NCBI GenBank assembly: GCA_016793115.1
Contig: JAEUIN010000275.1
Span: forward strand, 1-47,116
From: Planctomycetaceae bacterium
GTDB taxonomy: Bacteria > Planctomycetota > Planctomycetia > Pirellulales > PNKZ01
DNA length: 47,116 nt
Reading direction: 5' to 3'
The notes under the pieces: model-generated
The model's database searches: none
What the model saw: the letters and a program-made list of their open reading frames with translations, nothing else
Told to the model about the DNA's origin: nothing
Program-made: the position numbers and the translations under genes
In this document: positions 40,378 through 47,116 of the stretch, piece by piece
Layout: the number at the start of each line of letters is the position of its first letter
How positions within the stretch are numbered: position 1 is the stretch's first letter

Positions 40378-41280
40378 CTAACGCCGAATCGTCCCAGTCG
40401 GCGGAGGCACCGCCGCAGCCGTGCGTTGCAAGAGTTCTTGATGCCGTGGGTCGTTTGGAGCCATAGCCAACGCCTGCTGGGCGGCTTCATACGCGGCGGT
40501 CGGGTGACCGGCGGCCGCTTCGGCTTCGGCTAGCATCGCCAAGACTTCAGGATTCGCCGCTCCGCGCGATCTTGCGAGTTGGAGCGACCGGGCCGCTTCG
40601 CCGTAGCGATTCATGGCCATATATGTTCGCCCTTGTGCCGCGAACAAATCGGCCGGCTCTTCCCCCGAGCCGTAGGTGTCCGCCCAAGTCTGCAAGGCGG
40701 AGAGCGCTTTGTGCGGCTCGCCAAGCTCCTGGTAGAGTTCGGCCGTGTGTTGCAAGACGTCGCGCCGACGTGGTTCGTACACTAAAGATCGCTGAAAATC
40801 GGCGAGCGCTTGCTTGGCTTGCCCTTTGGCGCGCATCGTCCGCCCACGCAAGGCCCAAGCTTCGGCCGACTTCGGATCGAGGTCGATGACGCGATCGACG
40901 TCGACAAGCGCGGCGTCGTACTTCGCCGCAAGCAAGCGCATCTCCGCGGCGCGCAAACGCGTCTCCACGTCGTTCTCATCGTTCACGAGCGCCGCATCGA
41001 TCTGATCGAGCGCTTCCTGTTTGCGATCGAGCGCCCACAACACATCGGCGTAGTGCCGACGGGCTTTCGCGTCGTCGGGGCACGCGTGCACGGCTTGCGA
41101 GCAATAGCGTTCGGCTTCGGCCAAGTCGCTACGGCCGAGAGCGTTGACGCCTTGCTGGATGTAGCGGCGGCTTTCCACGACCGAATCTTTCACTGGATTC
41201 TGCTGACGCCAAAAGCAGCACCCTGGCGCGACGACCAGCGCGAGCGCAAGCGACGGCAAAAGTAGTGCGGCGTGTTTCAC
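40378..41280 (-). CDS. TPR-repeat lipoprotein
   Basis: A 300-residue protein starting at GTG 41280 (VKHAALLLPSLALALVVAPG) with lipobox APGCC. About seven TPR units span 45-290, for example DLAEAERYCSQAVHACPDDA, DPKSAEAWALRGRTMRAKGQ and NRYGEAARSLQLARSRGA. The open frame runs to 41607 but without any signal sequence there. A scaffold or assembly role in the outer envelope is usual for such proteins. Its partner is unknown. Confidence 0.85.
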   Translation of the reverse strand: MKHAALLLPSLALALVVAPGCCFWRQQNPVKDSVVESRRYIQQGVNALGRSDLAEAERYCSQAVHACPDDAKARRHYADVLWALDRKQEALDQIDAALVNDENDVETRLRAAEMRLLAAKYDAALVDVDRVIDLDPKSAEAWALRGRTMRAKGQAKQALADFQRSLVYEPRRRDVLQHTAELYQELGEPHKALSALQTWADTYGSGEEPADLFAAQGRTYMAMNRYGEAARSLQLARSRGAANPEVLAMLAEAEAAAGHPTAAYEAAQQALAMAPNDPRHQELLQRTAAAVPPPTGTIRR

Positions 41281-41466
41281 GAAAAGCGACGGCGAAGAGC
41301 TGCGAGACGCGACCGGAGGCGGCGAAATAGTAGCCGCGGCGCCGGTTAGACGACAAGGTCGACGTCGATGCCGGCAACGAAGCGCCCCCGCGGCCGGCGA
41401 AAACGCCGCCGACAACCTATAATTCGGCGTTTCGCATCCATACTTTGATCGCGCGGAGTTCGCAAC

Positions 41467-41895
41467 GTGCCGGCAACGTTCAATAAGCTCGGGCTGCGGT
41501 TTACGTATCCCGACAACTGGACCGTGGACGAAGCCGAAGCGCTCGGCGGGAGCGCGGCCGTCACGGTCTATAGCCCAGGGGGCTCGTTTTGGAGCGTCTC
41601 TCTCCACCCATTGGAGACGTCGACTGCGGCACTGGTCAAATCGGCTGTGAAGGCTCTACGAGAGACCTACCATGAGCTCGACGAAGAAGCCGTTGATGAG
41701 CAGGTCGGCGGTAAGAAACTGCTGGGCGCGGATTTGAATTTCTATTATCTCGATCTCACCAATACTGCGCAGGTTCGCGCGTTTGCCGGAGAGAATTTCA
41801 ATGTCGTTATTCTAGCCCAGGCCGACGACCGCGAATTCGAGCAGATTGCCGCCGTTTTCCAAGCCATGACGGTTAGCTTGCTGGCAAACATGTAA
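41467..41895 (+). CDS. PsbP/Mog1-fold-like hypothetical protein
   Basis: A 142-residue soluble protein starting at GTG. LGLRFTYPDNWTVDEAEALG and a VSLHPLETSTAALVKSAVKA block, then RAFAGENFNVVILAQADDRE and a final helix EQIAAVFQAMTVSLL, are the layout of PsbP/Mog1/DUF1795 proteins, where a YPxxW motif is common. No signal peptide is present, unlike most relatives. Function unknown. The following gene starts 155 bases on. Confidence 0.6.
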   Translation: MPATFNKLGLRFTYPDNWTVDEAEALGGSAAVTVYSPGGSFWSVSLHPLETSTAALVKSAVKALRETYHELDEEAVDEQVGGKKLLGADLNFYYLDLTNTAQVRAFAGENFNVVILAQADDREFEQIAAVFQAMTVSLLANM

Positions 41896-42050
41896 CGAGA
41901 ACTCGTCGGGATTTCGCTCACGCCGTGGGGCATTCACCGTCTGCGATCCTTGAGCGGCGGGCGGCTGCGGCGATATATTGGGAAAGTTGTGAAGGGAACG
42001 TCGGCCTACGTCGTCTCCCTCAATCGCTTTCCAACGTAGGAGCGAAAGCT

Positions 42051-42275
42051 ATGGCAGTTGCTGATGCCCCGAGCGGCGTCGACGCCATCGGTCACACGGC
42101 CGGAGTCGTCTGGAAAGTGCTGGCGGCGCAAGGTCCGCTCAGCATGACGAAGCTCATCAAAGAGGCGGCAGCCCCGCGCGATCTGGTCCTTCAGGCCGTC
42201 GGTTGGCTGGCCCGCGAAGACAAGCTCGAATTCGAAGAAGGCCGAACGAAGAAGATCGGCCTCAAAATCTGCTAG
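42051..42275 (+). CDS. DUF2582-type winged-helix protein
   Basis: A 74-residue protein starting at ATG 42051, preceded by GTAGGAGCGAAAGC. IGHTAGVVWKVLAAQGPLS, MTKLIKEAAAPRDLVLQAVG and WLAREDKLEFEEG form a winged-helix fold of the DUF2582 type. Such proteins are small possible DNA-binding or structural regulators. Its 3' end overlaps the convergent CorA gene by 14 bp. Confidence 0.82.
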   Translation: MAVADAPSGVDAIGHTAGVVWKVLAAQGPLSMTKLIKEAAAPRDLVLQAVGWLAREDKLEFEEGRTKKIGLKIC

Positions 42276-43434
42276 CAGGTCGATCGTACGACGGTTCGAC
42301 CGTCGCGTCGCCCGTCGCAGGGTAGTGTTCGGGACCCCATTGTCTGCCCAGCCAGCCGCGCCGGTGAAAGAAATAGAGCAGGCCCAGCGTGACGACGACC
42401 AGCGTCGCCAACACCAGCGGATAGCCGTAGCGCCAGTTGAGCTCCGGCATGTTCCAGGGCGACGTCGTGTTGAAGTTCATGCCGTAGAGCCCGACGATAA
42501 AGCTTAGCGGCATGAAAATCGTCGAGATCACTGTAAGCACGCGCATGATTTCGTTCATGCGATTGCTGAGGCTCGAGAGGTAGAGGTCGACGAGATCCGA
42601 CCCGATTTCCCGATAAGTCTCGACGATGTCGATGATCTGCACGGTGTGATCGTAGAGATCGCGGAAGTACACGCGCGTATCATCCGCGATCAGCGGCGAC
42701 GGGTCGCGTGCGAGTTCGTTCATGGCGTCGCGAAGCGGCCAGATCACCCGACGTAGAGTGCGCAGCGTATGCTTCGCGTCGTGGATTCGCGTCACCACGG
42801 CCGGCGACGGCTTGAGCAGCACTTCATCTTCCAGTTCCTCGAGTTTTTCGCCGAAGTCTTCCAGCATCGGAAAGTACGCGTCGACGGCGGCATCGAGCAG
42901 CGCATACGTCAGATAGTCGGCTCCGCGGCGGCGGATGACGCCGTCCGTCGCGCGCAGGCGTTTCCGCACGGGATCGAAACAGTCGCCCGGATCTTCGAGA
43001 AACGTGATGACGTACCCGCGTCCAAGGAACATGCTGACCTGCTCGGTCCGCTGCTTCTCACAACGGGCGTCCATCCGGAGCACGATGAATAAGTGCTCGC
43101 CGTAGCGATCGACCTTCGGACGTTGATGAACGTTCACGACGTCTTCCATCGCCAGCGGATGCAGGTGAAACAGCTCGCCGAGCTGCTTGATAATCGCCGC
43201 GCTGCCGAGCCCGACGACGTTGAGCCACAAAACGCCCGGCTGCTCGCGTTCCGATTTGAGCGACGACAAGTCGAACAATTCGCGCTCCTGCACGGCTTGC
43301 TCGTCGAACTTCGTAAGATAGACGCTCGTCGGCGGCGCCTGCGGGTCGATGATCACGGAGCCCGGTGCAGCGCCCAACGTCTCCGGCCGGCGAGCCGTTA
43401 GAACTTTCTTTCTACGCTTCCAAGGTCGCTTCAT
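42262..43434 (-). CDS. corA: CorA family magnesium/cobalt transporter
   Basis: A 390-residue inner-membrane channel. The cytoplasmic domain (1-310) includes HPLAMEDVVNVHQRPKVDRY and TYREIGSDLVDLYLSSLSNR. Two C-terminal helices flank the signature YGMNF: IMRVLTVISTIFMPLSFIVG and YPLVLATLVVVTLGLLYFF. An acidic/Asn loop, NTTSPWNMPELNW, lies between. The start ATG at 43434 is nine bases behind the mechanosensitive channel gene, so they form an operon. Mg2+ or Co2+ uptake is expected. Confidence 0.95.
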   Translation of the reverse strand: MKRPWKRRKKVLTARRPETLGAAPGSVIIDPQAPPTSVYLTKFDEQAVQERELFDLSSLKSEREQPGVLWLNVVGLGSAAIIKQLGELFHLHPLAMEDVVNVHQRPKVDRYGEHLFIVLRMDARCEKQRTEQVSMFLGRGYVITFLEDPGDCFDPVRKRLRATDGVIRRRGADYLTYALLDAAVDAYFPMLEDFGEKLEELEDEVLLKPSPAVVTRIHDAKHTLRTLRRVIWPLRDAMNELARDPSPLIADDTRVYFRDLYDHTVQIIDIVETYREIGSDLVDLYLSSLSNRMNEIMRVLTVISTIFMPLSFIVGLYGMNFNTTSPWNMPELNWRYGYPLVLATLVVVTLGLLYFFHRRGWLGRQWGPEHYPATGDATVEPSYDRPASRF

Positions 43435-43443
43435 GCTCGTTAC

Positions 43444-46400
43444 TCAGGCGGCGGTGCGTTGCGCCGGCGCGGCGGCCGCGATCGGTGCGGTCTCGGCTTC
43501 GGCCGGGGCCATCGGAACGACATTTTGCAGCGGCGTCGCGGTTTGCACTACCGCCGGCTTCGCTCCCGCGGCGATTTCGATACCCGCTCGAGCGAAGCCT
43601 CGTACGATTGCGGCGTTGAGCTGAAACCGCAGGGGAGTCAGAGAGTCGAGCCCGGCGCTGAATACGCGCAGCTCAAAGTCCAGCCGGCCGTCGCCGACTT
43701 GCGTGAACGCCACGCTGGGTGAGGGATCGGACAACACCAGCGGATTCTCGCGCGCCGCTTGGAGGAGCAACTGCGCGGCCTCTTCGAAATCGGACGTTTG
43801 CGCGATGCCGACCCGCACCACGGTCCGCAGCACGTCGTCGGTCAGCGTCCAATTGATCAACTTGCCGGTAATGAACTCTTTGTTAGGGACGATCAATTCC
43901 TTGCGGTCCCAATCGACGATCGTCGTTGCGCGGCCGCGAATCCGGCTCACGGTTCCGGAGACGTCGCCGATCGTCACCGTATCGCCGACGCGAATGGGCC
44001 GCTCAAACAGAATGATGAGACCGGAGATGAAGTTTGCGAAGATCTCCTGCAAGCCGAAGCCGAGGCCGACCGTCATGGCCGCGGCGAGCCACTGAATGTT
44101 CGACCATTGCAGACCGATCGCCGCACAGATGGCGACGATGCCTACGATGTGGATCACATAGCGCACGGCCGCCACGACGGCGTACCGCGCTCCTTGATCG
44201 ATCGGAAGCCACTGCAAACAGGTGATCTCCAGCAAACCCGGCAAGTTGCGGGCGGCGATGATCGTCATGGCGAGGATGATCGCGGCCCAGATCACATCGG
44301 CCGCGGTGATCCAATGCAGCTTGACGACGTCGGCGGGATTGCCGTTCGCGTCGACGCCGCCCGCCGCGTCGGTCGCCGTCACGGCGTAGGAATAAAGTTG
44401 CAGCCGATCGAGAAATTGCAACGCGGGCAGCATGTCGGTCCAGATCCACCAGGTGCCCAGGAGCAACGCCAACACGCAGAAGCCGTTAAGCAGGCGACGT
44501 GTTTGGATATCGATCGCTTTCAGGCTCAGTTCCGGCGGCGCGATCGGCGGTCGCACTTCATTCGATGCCGCCGCGCGCATGCGGGCCGACACTTCGGACA
44601 GCGAGTCGAGACGCAAATGATTTCCCTGCTCGGCCCGCTGCACGGCCACGCGCCGTCGTGCGACGACGAACCAACGACGCAAGAAAGAACGGAGCGCGAA
44701 GCAACAAACGATGAGCCAGATGGTTTCTCGCAGACGGTAGGCCAATTGCACCGCGGCGTAGTGATAGCCGGCACCGGAAATAACGATGAGAGCAAGCGGA
44801 ATGAGCAGCGCACAGACGTACCATAACCGACGCATCCGATACTGAAAGTCTTCGACGTCGCTTCCAAGCAGTTGGGCGATCCATCCGCGCGCGGGGTGTG
44901 CGGCCGCTTGAATCAAGCGTGCCACGCACAGTATCCCCACGCAAAAGGCCGCGCGGCCGAGCGATGCTTGCCAAGCCAGGGAATCGAGGGCATCGAACAG
45001 AGAAGCGACGGCGGCGGCCGGAAGTCCGACGGCGGCAAGTCGCCACATGAGGCGCCGCGAAGCACAGGCGATCTTTTGAGGCAAGCCGAAGTGCGCCTCC
45101 GCCAGACCGTTGCGGCGCAAGCTCTGTCGTACGATCGCAATCGTGCCCCAAATCGGCGCGACGACGGCCATCGTGGCCGCAAAGGCCCGACTAAACGGAT
45201 CGGCTCCGGCTTCGGCCGTGAGCCGACTCGCCAAGAACCACAGCACCACCGGCGCGGGAGAAGCCAGAATCGCCGTCACGGCGATCGTTGCCACGGTCGG
45301 CCCAAGTCCTGCGCTCGTATGCGTTCTTACCGACTCGCCCATGCGACCGACGAACCTACGCATTCGTCGCAGGCACCAGAGAAATGTCGCTAACACGAGG
45401 ACCGCGGCGCCCCAGACGCCGGGCGCGCGGCGCATATCGAGCAGAAAACGCTCCAACACGCCGGTCCACGCCGACGGACTGATCAATTGCTCGATCGCGC
45501 CCGAGAAGGCGGCCGCTCGCAAACCGGTTTCGGGAGGGTAACTCGGCACCCACAGAATGCGCTCGTCGATATAGTTGCGATAGAGGCGAACCGTCTGCAC
45601 CAAATCACGCTCAGTCTTGTCGAGTTCGAGCACGAGAGCGTTGTAATACGAGTTCGCGTCCGAGATCAAATCGTCGAGATACTCGCGACGCGTCGTCAAC
45701 AACTCGCGCACCGCCGGCTCAAGATCCGCGCGCTCCTCGGCGTCGAGCGATTCTTGCAACGGCAACAACGCCGCTTCGACCTCGGCGTCGACATCGGCCA
45801 AGCGCGCGCGGCGATCCTCCAAATCGAGCAACATCAGCTTCGTGCGGGCGATTTCGTCTTGGCGAGCTCGGAGGCCGTCGTCTAAGACTTCCAGGTCCGG
45901 CAACTGACGACGCTGGCGAACGAGCATCTGCCCGAAGTCGGTCGAAAGATCGGCGACTTGACGAACGTGGGCGAACTCGGTCTTGATGCGTCCGAGTTGC
46001 AATTTCAAAGCCGGGACCGACTGCCGTACTTCCTTCAGCTTCGCCGTCGAACCGGTCGGAGAATTCCGTTGCTCGATCAACCGTTCGTTCTCGGCCGCTA
46101 AGGGGCGAAGCTCGCTCCGCGTGTTGATCGCGCGGTTGCGGGCTTCGTGAGCCTGTTGCTGGGCGAGCCTCTGTTCGGCGTTGTCGACCGCTTCTTTGAA
46201 CACGGCCGCCTGCTTTTCCGCCGCGTTCACCGCGCGCACGGCGAGATCGAGTTGCAGGCGCAGCACCTCGCGCGTAGCCTCGTAACTTGGAAGTTCTTCG
46301 GCATAGGAAGCGCGCTCGGCTTGGATACTTTGACGGCACGCCAACAACAACATCCGCTGTGCCCGGGCCAACGGATCGGTGCGCTCCAGCGCCGCTAGAG

Positions 46401-46941
46401 CGCCCATCTGCTTGTACAACGACTCAAGTCGCTTCGCCGCTCCGTCGTCGGCCTGGCGAACTTCATCCCAACGCTGCATTCGGCGCCGCTGCAAGGCGTC
46501 GAGACCGGCCTGCCGTTCGCGAGCCGCCTTGAGGGCCTCCTCGGCTTGCGCGACGAGAGTCTTAAGTTGTTCGATGCCGGCCTCGGCAGGCGGGGCGGTC
46601 GGCGGCGGCTCTTTCGCGTCGGCCTCCGCTCTCCAATGCTGCAACTCCTGCGGCGCGACATCGCGCGCGGCGACGAATTCCGCGGCCTTAGCCCGCCACT
46701 CGGCCGCCGATTGGAGCTCGTCGGCGCACTGGCGCAACACTTCGGCGATGTGTTTCTTCGCCGTGTCGTCGAGGTCGGCGGCTTGCTCCGTCGCGGCTCG
46801 CAGCAGATCAAGCTGCTCCAAAGTCACCTCCGCCGCGCCGCCGGCCGACGGGGGCGTCTGCGGCGATTGAGCGGTGAGCGGCTCAACCCAGCCTCCGATG
46901 AGCATTGCTGCGGCTGCCGACCAGATGAGATTGCGCGACAT
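43444..46941 (-). CDS. Large MscS-family mechanosensitive channel (MscK-like)
   Basis: A 1165-residue membrane protein. The ATG at 46941 is preceded by AAGGAGGG and begins a signal peptide (LIWSAAAAMLIGGWVEPLTA). Residues 35-480 are a periplasmic coiled-coil region (QADDGAAKRLESLYKQMGAL, LAQQQAHEARNRAINTRSEL). About eight helices follow at 510-830, then the MscS core (870-1110): TVGLGFGLQEIFANFISGLI, ERPIRVGDTVTIGDVSGTVS and IVPNKEFITGKLINWTL. This size and plan match MscK/MscM-type channels. Operon with corA suggests linked ion and osmotic control. Confidence 0.93.
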   Translation of the reverse strand: MSRNLIWSAAAAMLIGGWVEPLTAQSPQTPPSAGGAAEVTLEQLDLLRAATEQAADLDDTAKKHIAEVLRQCADELQSAAEWRAKAAEFVAARDVAPQELQHWRAEADAKEPPPTAPPAEAGIEQLKTLVAQAEEALKAARERQAGLDALQRRRMQRWDEVRQADDGAAKRLESLYKQMGALAALERTDPLARAQRMLLLACRQSIQAERASYAEELPSYEATREVLRLQLDLAVRAVNAAEKQAAVFKEAVDNAEQRLAQQQAHEARNRAINTRSELRPLAAENERLIEQRNSPTGSTAKLKEVRQSVPALKLQLGRIKTEFAHVRQVADLSTDFGQMLVRQRRQLPDLEVLDDGLRARQDEIARTKLMLLDLEDRRARLADVDAEVEAALLPLQESLDAEERADLEPAVRELLTTRREYLDDLISDANSYYNALVLELDKTERDLVQTVRLYRNYIDERILWVPSYPPETGLRAAAFSGAIEQLISPSAWTGVLERFLLDMRRAPGVWGAAVLVLATFLWCLRRMRRFVGRMGESVRTHTSAGLGPTVATIAVTAILASPAPVVLWFLASRLTAEAGADPFSRAFAATMAVVAPIWGTIAIVRQSLRRNGLAEAHFGLPQKIACASRRLMWRLAAVGLPAAAVASLFDALDSLAWQASLGRAAFCVGILCVARLIQAAAHPARGWIAQLLGSDVEDFQYRMRRLWYVCALLIPLALIVISGAGYHYAAVQLAYRLRETIWLIVCCFALRSFLRRWFVVARRRVAVQRAEQGNHLRLDSLSEVSARMRAAASNEVRPPIAPPELSLKAIDIQTRRLLNGFCVLALLLGTWWIWTDMLPALQFLDRLQLYSYAVTATDAAGGVDANGNPADVVKLHWITAADVIWAAIILAMTIIAARNLPGLLEITCLQWLPIDQGARYAVVAAVRYVIHIVGIVAICAAIGLQWSNIQWLAAAMTVGLGFGLQEIFANFISGLIILFERPIRVGDTVTIGDVSGTVSRIRGRATTIVDWDRKELIVPNKEFITGKLINWTLTDDVLRTVVRVGIAQTSDFEEAAQLLLQAARENPLVLSDPSPSVAFTQVGDGRLDFELRVFSAGLDSLTPLRFQLNAAIVRGFARAGIEIAAGAKPAVVQTATPLQNVVPMAPAEAETAPIAAAAPAQRTAA

Positions 46942-47116
46942 GGCTCGGGCCCTCCTTGGCCGCACCGTTCAACTTCGCCTTGCTTCCCTGCTCGCGACGA
47001 TGTGGCGGGGGTGCGATTGTCGCGGCTTAGATTTGACGCGACCACGGCAATCACCGGCGTGCCGGCACGCCGAAAGCCGAGAAAACTCGAGGTTTTGCAA
47101 CCTACGGCGTCGGCTG

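Overview
The window looks like part of a high-GC planctomycete chromosome, most likely close to the Pirellulales. This rests on the gene families present: a Tat-exported DUF1501 protein, a BBP7 outer-membrane protein, a formylglycine-type sulfatase, a secreted DUF1080 protein, several TPR lipoproteins and Tad/Flp pilus parts. These are protein-family resemblances read by eye; no database search was run. I see no rRNA, tRNA or CRISPR array.

Positions 1-5425 form an accessory island. Seven copies of a short hairpin motif with core GGTGTCAGGCACC punctuate it, and I found no full copy in the other 41 kb. Between the hairpins lie a DUF202 gene, a fragment of a DDE transposase, an acyltransferase, a REP-associated tyrosine (Y1/HUH) transposase (RAYT) with a hairpin at each end, and a cluster of integron gene cassettes. 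The cassette cluster has five attC-like sites (2660-4892) and no integrase in view, so it is a CALIN-type array. Each of the four complete cassettes is bounded by core sites that would rebuild a matched R''/R' pair on excision. The cassette genes, all on the minus strand, include two that resemble polymorphic-toxin immunity proteins (WapI-like and Imm33/DUF2185-like), a DUF6547-like protein and a zinc-ribbon protein. Two cassette genes appear cut short by hairpin insertion.

Positions 5425-12903 hold ordinary chromosomal genes: DUF1501, glycerate 2-kinase, a two-component system (response regulator overlapping its histidine kinase) and a SulP anion transporter. Positions 12940-17870 carry a partial Tad pilus locus on the minus strand: a cysteine-rich Flp-like pilin, a CpaC-type secretin, a glycine-rich lipoprotein and a TPR lipoprotein. 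No CpaB, CpaE, CpaF or TadB/C is present here.

Positions 18275-24271 hold a secreted Ig-like protein, a BBP7 outer-membrane protein and a large alpha/beta hydrolase that seems to lack its catalytic histidine. Then follow a YihX-like phosphatase with a DUF1080 protein, a DinB protein, and a tight operon of MoxR-type AAA+ ATPase, von Willebrand A protein and a saccharopine-dehydrogenase-like oxidoreductase. Convergent to that are xylose isomerase, a sulfatase and a short-chain dehydrogenase. The right part holds a DUF6174 protein, pyruvate kinase, an ABC-2 permease, small conserved proteins, and a mechanosensitive-channel/CorA pair that ends the window.
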